Assembly (NCBI GenBank): GCA_024684155.1
Contig: JAIKXK010000157.1
Span: forward strand, 1 to 18,203
Direction: 5' to 3'
DNA length: 18,203 nucleotides
DNA from: Lachnospiraceae bacterium
GTDB taxonomy: Bacteria; Bacillota; Clostridia; Lachnospirales; Lachnospiraceae
Shown one piece after another: positions 7,179 through 16,011 of the stretch. The notes under the pieces are model-generated. The model searched no databases and was not told the DNA's origin. It was given only the letters and a program-made list of their open reading frames with translations. The translations under genes and the position numbers were made by a program. How positions within the stretch are numbered: position 1 is the first letter of the stretch; every line of letters begins with the position of its first letter.

Positions 7179-9759
7179 TCTCTCTTCTCCTAACGTGCTT
7201 TAGTACCAGTTTTACTACCTGTTTTGCATTATCTCTCAAAATTTCTTCCGAAATCTTACCCTCTTTATAGGCTTTTTTCAGAATCGAAACATATTTTCTT
7301 CCACCCTCTGTCAACCAGCCGGTTCCGGCCTTTATGATTTCCACAGGGTCTATGGTGTCATAGGAGCACCAATCTGTCATTATAAGACCGTCAAATTCCC
7401 ATTCCTCTTTCACTAGTGTTTGAAGTATTTCTGTACTTTCAGCCGGATAAATTCCATTTAAGGCATTATAACTGGTCATAACACAACTGGGTTTATTGAT
7501 ATCAAATGCCACCTCAAACACTTTAAAATAAAGTTCTCTTAAAGCTTGTTGGGAAACAATACTTTGACTGCCTTTTCGGGAGGTTTCACTATTATTGCAA
7601 AATAAATGCTTATAAGTAGAGCAAACTCCGGCTTCTTCTATTCCTTTTCCATGATATCCGGCCATAACACCAGCCAGAATCGGATCTTCAGAAAAATACT
7701 CCGGATGTCTTCCGCACAAAATATTACGGTGTAGATTCATACCCGGTCCTAGGTTTACCGCAATCTCATTTTCCTTTGACTCTTCCCCGATTACCAGACC
7801 AACAGTTTCGGCCAGTTGCTTGTTGAAGGTAGCCGCCACCGTGCAACTGGAAGGAAAACCAACATTCGGTTTCACTATATTTAATCCCGTGTTTCCGTCA
7901 GACACTCTCAACTTTGGCATTCTATACTTTCGAAATGCCGGAGTTCCGCCTGCTGTTCCGTTTCCCCATGGCAAATACCAGTCTGCTCCGGTACTAACGT
8001 TTAGCTTACATAGTTCATCTACCGTAAATCCGCTGACAAATTCATCCAACAATTCCGGTTGTTTTACCAATTGAGGGAACTGTATTCTTCGCCCGGTTCC
8101 TTTCACCGGTGCAGGATGAAACGTCTCTTTTTCAGCCCGAACTGCAAAGCGTTCTTCCAAGGGAACTATTTTACTGGAAGTATTCACAAAAGGATTTTGT
8201 CGTGTCATTCTGTGGAACTGTTCCACCGGATGTGCCACGGGAATCACTTTCTTTAGAATTTTATCTTTCGCAAGAGAAAATGAATCCACTTCTTTTGCTT
8301 TTGAAATACTATCCCCAATCCAAACCCGATAGGTACCGCGTTCCAATACATAAGCGTTTTCTTTCTCAGAAAATGAGGCATAATAATTATCCTTAATCCG
8401 AAACAATAAGTCCTGGGTTTCACCCACTTTTAGATTTTTTGTTTTATCAAAGCCCACCAATACACGCTCGGGTTTCTCCACCTGTCCCAAAGGGAGGCCT
8501 ATATAAACCTGGACCACAGCCTTTCCCTCACAATTTCCCGTATTGGTAACAGATACCTGCAGTTTGATTTCATCGTTTTCCAAAGCCACTTTGGAACTTG
8601 AAAAAGCAAAGCTGGTATAACTTAGTCCATGTCCAAACGGATACTTTACATCTTTGTGAAAGGAATCAAAATACCGGTAACCTACATAAATATCCTCTTC
8701 ATATACGATTCTAACACCATGAGATTTTTCTCCCGGAACCTCATCATCTTCCTTAAAATTTATGAAATTTTTAGCCGACGGATAATCATAATAATCCAAT
8801 GCCCAGGTATCAGGTAAATGTCCACTGGGATTTTCTCTTCCATCCAAAAGTTCCATCAAAGCATAGCCAGCCATCATTCCGGAAAACCCGGTATAGATTG
8901 CCCCCTTTATATGGTAGGTTTCCATCCATCGCATATCGATAGGATATCCGGTATTAATAATAGCTATAGTTTTCGCAAAAACCTGACTTACTGCCGCAAT
9001 CATTTTTTCTTCATCATCCGTTAAATAATACCCACCGGCAACGGGTTTATTATCCAAAAACTCCCCTGATGTTCGTGAAATAAAAATCAGAGCGACATCA
9101 CTTTTTTCTGCTGCTCGAAGTAATTCTTCCTTTGTCGGAATTATATTTTTAAGAGAGCGATACATCTGGGAAATCTCTTCATTGATTTGAAAGTTACTAT
9201 GCTCCCTGATCGACTGATGAAAGTCCGCCTGCCACCGGGGATTAATCAATCCGGCTCCGGTGGCAGTATTTCGAAAAATAAACTGAGCTGCTCCAAAGCA
9301 GTTTAGAATTGCTTTGCCGGGAAGGGGCAAAACATTCTCATGGTTTTCTAAAAGTACCATTCCCTCTTTTGCCACTCTTAATGCAACTTCGTCATGCTTT
9401 GTATAGTTATCATCCCTCCTGCGCCGGGGTAATGTTTTGAACCGAAAACTTTGATTTCTAAAATGACTTCCGTCCTCTGCCACAAAACCGGAAAAGGATA
9501 TAGTATATTCTTTGTCGAAATCCTTTGCCACCTCTCCCACCGGCACCAGCATGCAATGCATTTTCACAATGGAATCCATATAAAACTGTTTTCCTTCCGA
9601 AAGTTCTACTCCATCCACTTTAATACTTCCATATCCATCTTTCGCAAGTGGTTTTGAAAGTTTTACCGGTAATGCATACGGACACTTTACAAAGGCGGAA
9701 TACTTTCCTTCTATCTGCTCCAGATTTACCGTTTTTTGCATTAATGAAAACTTAGCCAT
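7159..9759 (-). CDS. Glycoside hydrolase family 3, circularly permuted domain order
   Basis: The start chosen gives MAKFSLMQK (866 residues): GGGAGGAAATAATT precedes it, and the longer in-frame start at 9804 lies deep in the GH78 gene without a site. Domain order is reversed relative to most GH3. The (alpha/beta)6 sandwich comes first (EGMVLLENHENVLPLP, then HGLSYTSF), followed by a fibronectin-type-III-like domain (VSVTNTGNCEGKAVVQVYI). The TIM-barrel domain comes last, with SDGNTGLN, GPGMNLHR, KHLFCNN and the nucleophile Asp796 in LIMTDW. This arrangement is known from Ruminococcus albus and Butyrivibrio beta-glucosidases. It lacks a signal peptide and acts in the cytoplasm, likely removing beta-linked glucose or xylose. 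Its start overlaps the GH78 stop by 8 bp and its end overlaps the GH43 start. Confidence 0.93.
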   Translation of the reverse strand: MAKFSLMQKTVNLEQIEGKYSAFVKCPYALPVKLSKPLAKDGYGSIKVDGVELSEGKQFYMDSIVKMHCMLVPVGEVAKDFDKEYTISFSGFVAEDGSHFRNQSFRFKTLPRRRRDDNYTKHDEVALRVAKEGMVLLENHENVLPLPGKAILNCFGAAQFIFRNTATGAGLINPRWQADFHQSIREHSNFQINEEISQMYRSLKNIIPTKEELLRAAEKSDVALIFISRTSGEFLDNKPVAGGYYLTDDEEKMIAAVSQVFAKTIAIINTGYPIDMRWMETYHIKGAIYTGFSGMMAGYALMELLDGRENPSGHLPDTWALDYYDYPSAKNFINFKEDDEVPGEKSHGVRIVYEEDIYVGYRYFDSFHKDVKYPFGHGLSYTSFAFSSSKVALENDEIKLQVSVTNTGNCEGKAVVQVYIGLPLGQVEKPERVLVGFDKTKNLKVGETQDLLFRIKDNYYASFSEKENAYVLERGTYRVWIGDSISKAKEVDSFSLAKDKILKKVIPVAHPVEQFHRMTRQNPFVNTSSKIVPLEERFAVRAEKETFHPAPVKGTGRRIQFPQLVKQPELLDEFVSGFTVDELCKLNVSTGADWYLPWGNGTAGGTPAFRKYRMPKLRVSDGNTGLNIVKPNVGFPSSCTVAATFNKQLAETVGLVIGEESKENEIAVNLGPGMNLHRNILCGRHPEYFSEDPILAGVMAGYHGKGIEEAGVCSTYKHLFCNNSETSRKGSQSIVSQQALRELYFKVFEVAFDINKPSCVMTSYNALNGIYPAESTEILQTLVKEEWEFDGLIMTDWCSYDTIDPVEIIKAGTGWLTEGGRKYVSILKKAYKEGKISEEILRDNAKQVVKLVLKHVRRRENDKTGV

Positions 9760-12328
9760 AATTATTTCCTCCCACAAAAGGTTCTTTAAGTATGTATTTT
9801 CCACTTACCAGTTCCTGTCTTTCACCGCTGGGCAATACCACTTCACAGGTCGTGGAAACCGGAACTTTTACTTCCAGAACAAATTCCTCCTTGCAAATTT
9901 GCCACTTGGAAGATAGTATTCCAAAGGGTGTCTGTAATGTGACACTTGTCATAGTCAATCCACCACCCGGCACCGGTGAAATCCGAAAGCGTTTGTATCC
10001 ACCCAAAATCGGCTCTACTCCGGCAACTCTCCGGTATAAAAAATCTCCTACCGCCCCATTGGCATAGTGATTAAAACTTACCATTCCACCGTCGTCACCA
10101 TGTTCACCAACATTTATACTACCGTCCCATCGAATCGCATCCCAACGTTCCCAAATGGTGGTAGCCCCCGACTTTACAGCATAAAGCCAACCGGGACCAT
10201 CCTCATTCATCAATGTAGAAAAAGCGCCATCCCTTTCTCCATAATCTGCCAATGCGAACAGTAAATACGGCGTTCCAGGAAATCCTGTTTTGGGCGACCA
10301 GTCCACATCTTTAAGCATCTCATTTAGGCGCTTTTCCATCACCTGTTTTGCGGTTTTATGTACCATAGAAAAGGCAAGTGGCAGAACATACGCCGTTTGA
10401 AATTCTTTTTTTAAACGGCCACTTTTATCACATAAAAGTTCAACGTACGCCTCACTGATTGCGTGATACAGATTTTCATAATAGGCAGCATCCTCTTTTT
10501 CTCCCAACAGCTTGGCAATTTGAGAAACTATATGACAGGAGTTTGCAAAATAAGCCGTCGCCACCCACTTTCCTTTCAGCAGCCAATGAATAAAATCTTC
10601 CCCCGGAGCACACCAGTCTCCAAATTGAAAGGGCAGGCTCCAAATATACTTATGTTTTCCAAAAGAGAGCATCCCTGCTCTTCTTTCACACCCGGCTAAA
10701 AAAGATTTCATCATAGGATAATTGGTACGAAGAATTTCAATATTTCCACGAGCCAGATACTCTGCCCAGGGTACTAAAACACATGCATCTCCCCAGCACC
10801 CCGTCACTCTTTTTTTCCAGTTATCAAAAGCTTTCGGACAGGTCATAGGAAGCGCTCCATCTTCCTCTTGTTCAGAAGCCAAATCCTTCAACCACTTATT
10901 TAAGAATCGGCTCATATCAAAATTAAAGCACGCAGTTTTTGCAAAAACTGCGATATCTCCGGTCCATCCCATTCGCTCGTCTCTCTGGGGACAATCCGTA
11001 GGAATATCTACAAAATTGGAAATTCCACTCCATTTAATATTCTGCTGTAACTGATTCAATCGCGAATCCGAACAGAAAAAATCTCCCGTTTCCTCCATAT
11101 CCGAAGAGAGAACATAGGCAAAGAGTTTTATATTTTCAGCTTTTATCCCTCTTACTTCAACGTATCGAAATCCCATATAAGTCATAGTAGGATGGTAAGA
11201 CTGTTTTCCGTTTTTACAAATATAAACCACTTGTGCTTTTGCTGTTCGCAGTGCTTTGGTGAACACCTCACCCTCTTTTAATATTTCGCTGTGACGAAAT
11301 ACAATGCTCTGACCTTCTGTTCCTTCCATTTCCGCGTATATGATTCCGGCAAAATTTTGTCCAAAATCATATAAAAGCCGCTGTGAGTTTTCGTCTATCA
11401 ATAAAGGAGACAATACTTTTTTACAACGAACCGGGGCTCCATATTCCGCTACTATTTTTCTATGTGTATCATCTGTGTAGATATCAGCGTTTCGATAGAA
11501 GATTTTGTCATCATCTATTCGTGCATCATATACTTCTCCGTCATACCAATCCGCAAACACAAGTCTCCCTTCCTGACTGACTTGCCAGGAAGCATCAGAG
11601 CCTAAAATCTCTTCCTCGTCATTTTCATATAGGATATGTAACTCAAACAAAAATGCAGGTGTATCTGCATAGGTTTGATTATGTCTGGTAAATGTAAAAG
11701 CTCCTACCGCCCATCCGCCTCCGACTTGGGCTTTGATATCCAGCTCTACCCACTCTTTCAGCAAATCCGTCACATCATAAATCTGATATTGAATTTGACT
11801 GTTATAATTTGTAAAACCCGGAGCAAAGTATCTATCGTCCAGTTGTTTTTCATTGATATACAGTTCGTAAATTCCCAGTGCAGAGGCACACACCCATGCC
11901 TTTTTCACTTTCGACCTTAGTGTCTTTTTCTTTCGAAAAAGCAACGGATGGGGTGAGCTTTTTTCCGGTATTGTTATTGAGCAATCCGTAATCCATGATG
12001 CGCTCCACGAAACGCCCATTCTTCCGGTATAAAAACCAGTCTCAGCTTCTGCTCTTTCTGAATAATTATCCGTCACCTGCAATTGCACAAAGTATTTTGT
12101 AAAGGGCAAAAGTTTCTCTCCACTGTAGGCGATTCCAATTTGGTTTTTATCCGTAATGATACCGCTGTCCCACACAATCTGTCTTTCGTCTTTTACAACA
12201 ATCTTATAGGTTGCAAGTTCGCAGCCTTGACGATCTGACTCCAGTGAAAAAGAAAACTGTGGATACGGATTATCTGTAATGCATTTTTTTGTTGTATCTT
12301 CTATACGAAACTTAGTGATTTCCAACAT
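9752..12328 (-). CDS. Alpha-L-rhamnosidase, glycoside hydrolase family 78
   Basis: The 858-residue product has the usual GH78 length. The N-terminal part (1 to about 110) is a fibronectin-like module, and a beta-sandwich with ALGIYELYINE follows (about 149-160). The (alpha/alpha)6 catalytic domain begins near 410 and contains the family hallmark DCPQRDERMGWTGD (445-458), with Glu451 as probable acid. TTIWERWD (723-730) has Glu727 as probable base. A C-terminal beta-domain ends the chain. It has no signal peptide, so it hydrolyses terminal alpha-L-rhamnose from imported glycosides in the cytoplasm. AAGGAGTAAGCCC precedes the ATG, and the transporter stop is only 11 bp upstream. The stop codon overlaps the GH3 start. 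No rhamnose isomerase or kinase genes appear in the window. Confidence 0.95.
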   Translation of the reverse strand: MLEITKFRIEDTTKKCITDNPYPQFSFSLESDRQGCELATYKIVVKDERQIVWDSGIITDKNQIGIAYSGEKLLPFTKYFVQLQVTDNYSERAEAETGFYTGRMGVSWSASWITDCSITIPEKSSPHPLLFRKKKTLRSKVKKAWVCASALGIYELYINEKQLDDRYFAPGFTNYNSQIQYQIYDVTDLLKEWVELDIKAQVGGGWAVGAFTFTRHNQTYADTPAFLFELHILYENDEEEILGSDASWQVSQEGRLVFADWYDGEVYDARIDDDKIFYRNADIYTDDTHRKIVAEYGAPVRCKKVLSPLLIDENSQRLLYDFGQNFAGIIYAEMEGTEGQSIVFRHSEILKEGEVFTKALRTAKAQVVYICKNGKQSYHPTMTYMGFRYVEVRGIKAENIKLFAYVLSSDMEETGDFFCSDSRLNQLQQNIKWSGISNFVDIPTDCPQRDERMGWTGDIAVFAKTACFNFDMSRFLNKWLKDLASEQEEDGALPMTCPKAFDNWKKRVTGCWGDACVLVPWAEYLARGNIEILRTNYPMMKSFLAGCERRAGMLSFGKHKYIWSLPFQFGDWCAPGEDFIHWLLKGKWVATAYFANSCHIVSQIAKLLGEKEDAAYYENLYHAISEAYVELLCDKSGRLKKEFQTAYVLPLAFSMVHKTAKQVMEKRLNEMLKDVDWSPKTGFPGTPYLLFALADYGERDGAFSTLMNEDGPGWLYAVKSGATTIWERWDAIRWDGSINVGEHGDDGGMVSFNHYANGAVGDFLYRRVAGVEPILGGYKRFRISPVPGGGLTMTSVTLQTPFGILSSKWQICKEEFVLEVKVPVSTTCEVVLPSGERQELVSGKYILKEPFVGGNNYG

Positions 12329-12339
12329 GGGCTTACTCC

Positions 12340-13803
12340 TTATCTGTGACGAGCTGCGATTTCTTCCTGCATTTTCGGTAATTCCTTATCCAATTTGTAT
12401 CTTGATAAAAGAAGGAAACAAATCAAAAATCCAATCGCAGGAATCAGGAAAACTCCCCATGTAAATAGATTTTGTGCTCCTTGCGGCTGTACAATCTGTG
12501 CAATTTGTTCCGATGTTCCCACCGGAGCAATATAACCAACACTTCCCAATACCAGATTAAACAAGCCGGCGCTAAGACCTGTAGCAATGGTTAGGATGAT
12601 GCTTTGAATCGATGTAGAAAATCCATCACAACGGAATCCATTTACATACTCAATATGGTCAAACGTATCTGCCAACATTCCTAGTAAGATATAAGTAATC
12701 GGCACCGTTCCGATGGATTTCAATATGAGTGCCAAAAGCGAAACAGCAATACTGTGAACATTGATAAGTCCAATCAGACATCCGATAATACCAACAACAA
12801 AACCAGCCGACATGGTATTTCTTTTTCCAAATTTTTTAACAAGGGGCCAAAGGAAAATTACTCCAACACCTAAGGGGAACTGGCCGCCTACGTTTAATAA
12901 CGTAAGTGTAATTCCATCGTTATAACTGCCCAGCACCCAGTTTGCATAATAAATCATGCTCGTCACCTGGAAATTGTTGTACAGGTTATAAATGATTAAA
13001 ACCAACATGATCAAAATCCAATACTTGCTCTTGAAACATCCACGAAACTGTTCTTTTGTATCCACAGTTTCCGGTGTATTCTCTTTTTCCTCATACCCTT
13101 CTTCAGTCACACGTTCCCTGGTGAAATAGTATTCCAACATAACTGCCGGAAGAGCCAGTATCGACAAAACAGACATTGCAAGCATCCATTTAGACTGATC
13201 GATTCCAATATAAGGTAGTATCAAAGAAGGCATTACAAAAGCCACTAAAGCACCCGGAATCATGGATACTCCTACAGATTGAAATATGGAAAGTGCATCC
13301 CGCTGTTTGGAATTTCTGGTAGACAAAGGCACCATCAGATTATGGGAAATGTTATACATAGTAAAGGCTATACTAAAGTACAAATTATAACTAATGGTTA
13401 CCCATGCAATCTGAACAGCAATACCGGCTTTTGGCACAGAAAACAATAACACTCCGCAAAGCGCCAATAAGGGCGCGGACAGCAACAACCACGGTCTGGC
13501 CTTTCCGTGACGGGATTTCGTACGGTCTACAATCCATCCCATTAAGATATTTGTAAATGCATCCAGAATTTTGGAAACAATGGGTAGAATTGCTAAAAAC
13601 AACCCTCCCCATACCGACGTCAGATTTAATACATCTGTATAAAATGTATTTAAATAACTTTGTCCGGCAATGTAAAACATGCTAAAAACAAAAGCCGGTC
13701 CCAGTAAGAATCCCAGTAGCTGTTCCTTTTTTTCCACATCTTGAGATTTAATTTTTGAATCGAAAATTTTCCCTTTTAAAATACGATCCGGTTGAAATAC
13801 CAT
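12340..13803 (-). CDS. GPH-family glycoside:cation symporter
   Basis: The 487-residue product has about 12 hydrophobic segments and the GPH landmarks: YLNTFYTDVLNL near residues 50-61, then ILDAFTNILMGWIVDRTKS and GKARPWLLL. It is the first gene of the minus-strand operon, followed at 11 bp by the GH78 rhamnosidase. This places its substrate as the rhamnose-containing glycoside or oligosaccharide that the three downstream glycosidases dismantle (inference). AAAAGGGGGAATTT precedes the ATG, a strong ribosome binding site. It is a full-length member, related to but distinct from the partial symporter at 1-1107. A divergent AraC regulator shares its upstream region. Confidence 0.92.
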   Translation of the reverse strand: MVFQPDRILKGKIFDSKIKSQDVEKKEQLLGFLLGPAFVFSMFYIAGQSYLNTFYTDVLNLTSVWGGLFLAILPIVSKILDAFTNILMGWIVDRTKSRHGKARPWLLLSAPLLALCGVLLFSVPKAGIAVQIAWVTISYNLYFSIAFTMYNISHNLMVPLSTRNSKQRDALSIFQSVGVSMIPGALVAFVMPSLILPYIGIDQSKWMLAMSVLSILALPAVMLEYYFTRERVTEEGYEEKENTPETVDTKEQFRGCFKSKYWILIMLVLIIYNLYNNFQVTSMIYYANWVLGSYNDGITLTLLNVGGQFPLGVGVIFLWPLVKKFGKRNTMSAGFVVGIIGCLIGLINVHSIAVSLLALILKSIGTVPITYILLGMLADTFDHIEYVNGFRCDGFSTSIQSIILTIATGLSAGLFNLVLGSVGYIAPVGTSEQIAQIVQPQGAQNLFTWGVFLIPAIGFLICFLLLSRYKLDKELPKMQEEIAARHR

Positions 13804-13843
13804 GATAAATTCCCCCTTTTCATGATTTCTATATCCATATCAT

Positions 13844-13873
13844 ATTAAAAATTTCCCACAACATCTATGACAA
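13844..13873 (-). promoter_or_regulatory. Candidate promoter for the rhamnoside operon
   Basis: On the minus strand TTGTCA and TTTAAT are separated by 18 bp, and the start would fall about 35 nt before the transporter's ATG. The -10 is weak, as expected for an activator-dependent promoter. Its -35 box lies 6 bp from the -35 box of the divergent regulator promoter, so one bound AraC-type protein could affect both. Confidence 0.35.
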
Positions 13874-13879
13874 TCCTAC

Positions 13880-13908
13880 TTGTTTTTTGTATTTTTCTAC
13901 GATATATT
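13880..13908 (+). promoter_or_regulatory. Candidate promoter for the divergent AraC regulator
   Basis: TTGTTT and TATATT are separated by exactly 17 bp, which places a start near 13915, some 37 nt before the ATG at 13952. This also argues against a start codon at 13880, which would fall inside the -35 box. Confidence 0.5.
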
Positions 13909-13951
13909 TATTTTAAATTGTAGTTTTTTCACAAAGAAAGAGGATTTCGCT

Positions 13952-14782
13952 ATGGCAGAGAATAAGAATTCCATTGAAAAAATGATTTATTCAAAAGACA
14001 TTGCAAAAGAAATGTTTCAAAAAATAGAAGACGACGATATACAAATTCCTTTTTTTCAGGTCAAAAATATTTCCGATTACGACTTTAATCACCAAATGCA
14101 TACCATTGCAAGTCGATACAAAGTGGAGGAAGAACTTCTCTCTGCCATCACATCAGGCGACGAAAAGAAAGCCATTCTCACTTTAGAAAAATATCGAGAC
14201 TTGATGCAAACCCCGGAGCAGCTCTACCGTCCCACCTCATCTGATTTCATTCGTGATTTTAAAAACAGCTTACTGGTTATGAACACACTGTTTCGAAAGG
14301 CTGTTGAAAAAAGTCTGGTTCATCCCATTTATATACACGAATCATCTTCGTTTTTTGGGGAGGCCATCGAAGCATGTCAATCGGAACAGGATTTCATTTC
14401 TGTTATCAGAAAAATGATTCATATATACTGCCAGTTGGTTCATCAGTACTCCCTGGCACACTACAGTTCTGCCGTTCGACACACCATTTTGTACATCGAT
14501 ATGAATCTTGCATCACCTTTATCCACAGCCACACTGGCTGAAAGAGAATATTTGTCACCAAACTACCTTTCCACAAAATTTCATCAGGAAGTAGGTGTCA
14601 GTATTTCAGAATATATCCTAAACCAAAGAATTCGATTGGCGTGTGAGCTTTTAACTTCCACCGACTACTCCATTCAAGATATAGCCAATACCATTGGGAT
14701 CGGAGACGCCAGTTATTTTTCGAAACAGTTCAAGCAAAAAATGGGAACATCTCCTATAAAATACAAAAAATCCGGTCACTGA
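13952..14782 (+). CDS. AraC-family transcriptional regulator of the rhamnoside operon
   Basis: The start chosen gives MAENKNSIEK, 276 residues; AGAGGA lies 8 bp upstream. The longer frame would begin with a TTG in the promoter and add a hydrophobic, phenylalanine-rich stretch that looks like translated non-coding DNA. The last 100 or so residues are a double helix-turn-helix AraC domain (LAEREYLSPNYLSTKFHQEVG, shortened here to its key run SPNYLSTKF, then IQDIANTIGIGDASYFSKQFK and a final P-I-KYKK). The first 170 residues are an alpha-helix-rich ligand or signalling domain without a recognisable cupin. It is divergent from the transporter-GH78-GH3-GH43 operon, the usual arrangement for a sugar-responsive activator. 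The inducer is unknown. Confidence 0.88.
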   Translation: MAENKNSIEKMIYSKDIAKEMFQKIEDDDIQIPFFQVKNISDYDFNHQMHTIASRYKVEEELLSAITSGDEKKAILTLEKYRDLMQTPEQLYRPTSSDFIRDFKNSLLVMNTLFRKAVEKSLVHPIYIHESSSFFGEAIEACQSEQDFISVIRKMIHIYCQLVHQYSLAHYSSAVRHTILYIDMNLASPLSTATLAEREYLSPNYLSTKFHQEVGVSISEYILNQRIRLACELLTSTDYSIQDIANTIGIGDASYFSKQFKQKMGTSPIKYKKSGH

Positions 14783-14797
14783 CGTGACTGGATTTTT
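14766..14797. terminator. Bidirectional intrinsic terminator between convergent genes
   Basis: AATCCGGTCAC and GTGACTGGATT form an 11-position stem (one wobble) around the tetraloop TGAC, with an A-run on the left and T-run on the right. It therefore works for the AraC gene on plus and for the esterase gene on minus. The AraC stop codon lies inside the loop side of the stem, so the terminator overlaps the coding end. Confidence 0.85.
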
Positions 14798-14847
14798 CAC
14801 ATAATACCCTTTTGTGGAAATTCTATCATAAGGCATGTCAGCCTATA

Positions 14848-15864
14848 CTATTTTAAATAACCATTCAAAAACTCAATAATACCATTATTTGCTTCCACGC
14901 TTTCCGGATATTCCATATTAATTATATTAAAAACGTGCTTCATTTCATTTCCCTGACTTTCATAGCTATGAAGCTCATGAGCAAACCCATTTTCTGTCAT
15001 AAAGGTATCCAGTTTTAAGGTTTCTTCACCGGTAGTATCGTCGTCCGGTGTAGTAATGATATAGGTATATGGAAATGATTCTGCATCAATAAGTGAGTAC
15101 AAATCCATATGGCTCATCAATTCTTCGTTGTTTAAAATCTCTTCACCTATGGTATCTGCCACATGTCCATTTGGTCCACCTGCTCCCAAATTATCCCTCA
15201 TTGCCAAGATATCCGTTGCCGGGCAGGTTGCTATAATCGCCTGAAAATCAAAGGGTACCGGCTCTACTTCAAAATATTCCTGAAGTTCAGGAGAAGATTG
15301 AATTGCTGCGGACAACAAAATGTAATATCCACCGGCACTGTCTCCACTTAGCACCATTTGATTCAAATCAAAGTGATACTCCTCTGCATGTTCAGCGATA
15401 AAGTGATATGCAGCAAACAGTTCCTGCATCACATCTTTAAAATCTGCGCCGTCCCCCACATGGGAATATTCCGGAGCCGCCACTACATAACCATTATCCC
15501 TGTAAAACTGCGCATGCTCGGTATTGATTTCTTTCGTTCCGGCTATAAAACCGCCACCATGAACTTCAATAATGCCAGGCATTGCCTCTGTTGCATCTTG
15601 AACTCCAAACAAATCCATTACGTGGTTTTCATTTCCATCATCCAAATAAGAAACATCCGTAAGCACGTCCCCTTCAATCACAGATTCTTCGGCTTTGTCT
15701 GCACCAATAACTTCATCCAATTCCTCTTCGGAATCACCGCTCGTTTCTTCGCTCACCGTATCCGTACTTTCTGATGTCTGCGCAGTTGTATTACTGCAAC
15801 CACTCAACAGCAATGACATAACTACAGCGCCCATTGTAATAAGTGTAAAAATCTTTTTTTGCAT
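14848..15864 (-). CDS. Lipoprotein esterase of the hormone-sensitive-lipase type
   Basis: The product has 338 residues. Residues 1-23 are a lipoprotein signal (MQKKIF, a hydrophobic core and lipobox LSGC with Cys23), followed by a Ser/Thr/Glu-rich linker to about residue 65. The catalytic domain shows HGGGF (102-106, oxyanion hole), GDSAGG (174-179, nucleophile Ser176), Asp274-276 in TTPDDD and His310 in EMKHVF. This is the family IV carboxylesterase/acetyl-esterase pattern. It should be anchored on the outer face of the membrane and could deacylate glycosides or polysaccharide fragments. TTTAGGGGGAAATC precedes the ATG. It converges with the AraC gene at 13952 and diverges from the AraC gene at 16012, the more likely regulator. 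Confidence 0.9.
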   Translation of the reverse strand: MQKKIFTLITMGAVVMSLLLSGCSNTTAQTSESTDTVSEETSGDSEEELDEVIGADKAEESVIEGDVLTDVSYLDDGNENHVMDLFGVQDATEAMPGIIEVHGGGFIAGTKEINTEHAQFYRDNGYVVAAPEYSHVGDGADFKDVMQELFAAYHFIAEHAEEYHFDLNQMVLSGDSAGGYYILLSAAIQSSPELQEYFEVEPVPFDFQAIIATCPATDILAMRDNLGAGGPNGHVADTIGEEILNNEELMSHMDLYSLIDAESFPYTYIITTPDDDTTGEETLKLDTFMTENGFAHELHSYESQGNEMKHVFNIINMEYPESVEANNGIIEFLNGYLK

Positions 15865-15925
15865 GATTTCCCCCTAAATAGTAAGAATTTATAGTTTCAA
15901 TACTATTTTAATCGCCAATTTATCA

Positions 15926-15947
15926 GGTTCAATGCTTTAAATTGACC
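15926..15947. promoter_or_regulatory. Imperfect dyad between esterase and AraC genes, possible operator
   Basis: GGTTCAAT and ATTGACC face each other across 7 bp and form an imperfect inverted repeat. The right half contains the -35 box of the AraC promoter at 15942. Such a position suits autoregulation, but the symmetry is short and could be chance. Confidence 0.25.
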
Positions 15948-15971
15948 ATTTCGTACCATTTGAGTTATTAT
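15942..15971 (+). promoter_or_regulatory. Candidate promoter for the cupin-AraC regulator
   Basis: TTGACC and TATTAT are separated by 18 bp, placing a start near 15978 and leaving a leader of about 34 nt before the ATG at 16012, which has GAAGGAG upstream. Confidence 0.5.
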
Positions 15972-16011
15972 TTAGTCAGAGAAACCCTATGTTATTATTG
16001 AAGGAGATTAT

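Noticed and set aside
9760..9804. Upstream in-frame start for the GH3 protein at 9804 (15 extra residues)
   Set aside because: It lies inside the GH78 coding end without a ribosome binding site, whereas the ATG at 9759 has a strong GGGAGGAAAT site.
13880..13951. Longer AraC reading frame starting with TTG at 13880
   Set aside because: It overlaps a well-formed promoter, encodes a phenylalanine-rich stretch unlike the rest, and the ATG at 13952 has a ribosome binding site.
15358..15774. Plus-strand frame of 138 codons inside the lipoprotein esterase gene
   Set aside because: Antisense shadow; the minus-strand frame has a full signal peptide, lipobox and catalytic motifs.
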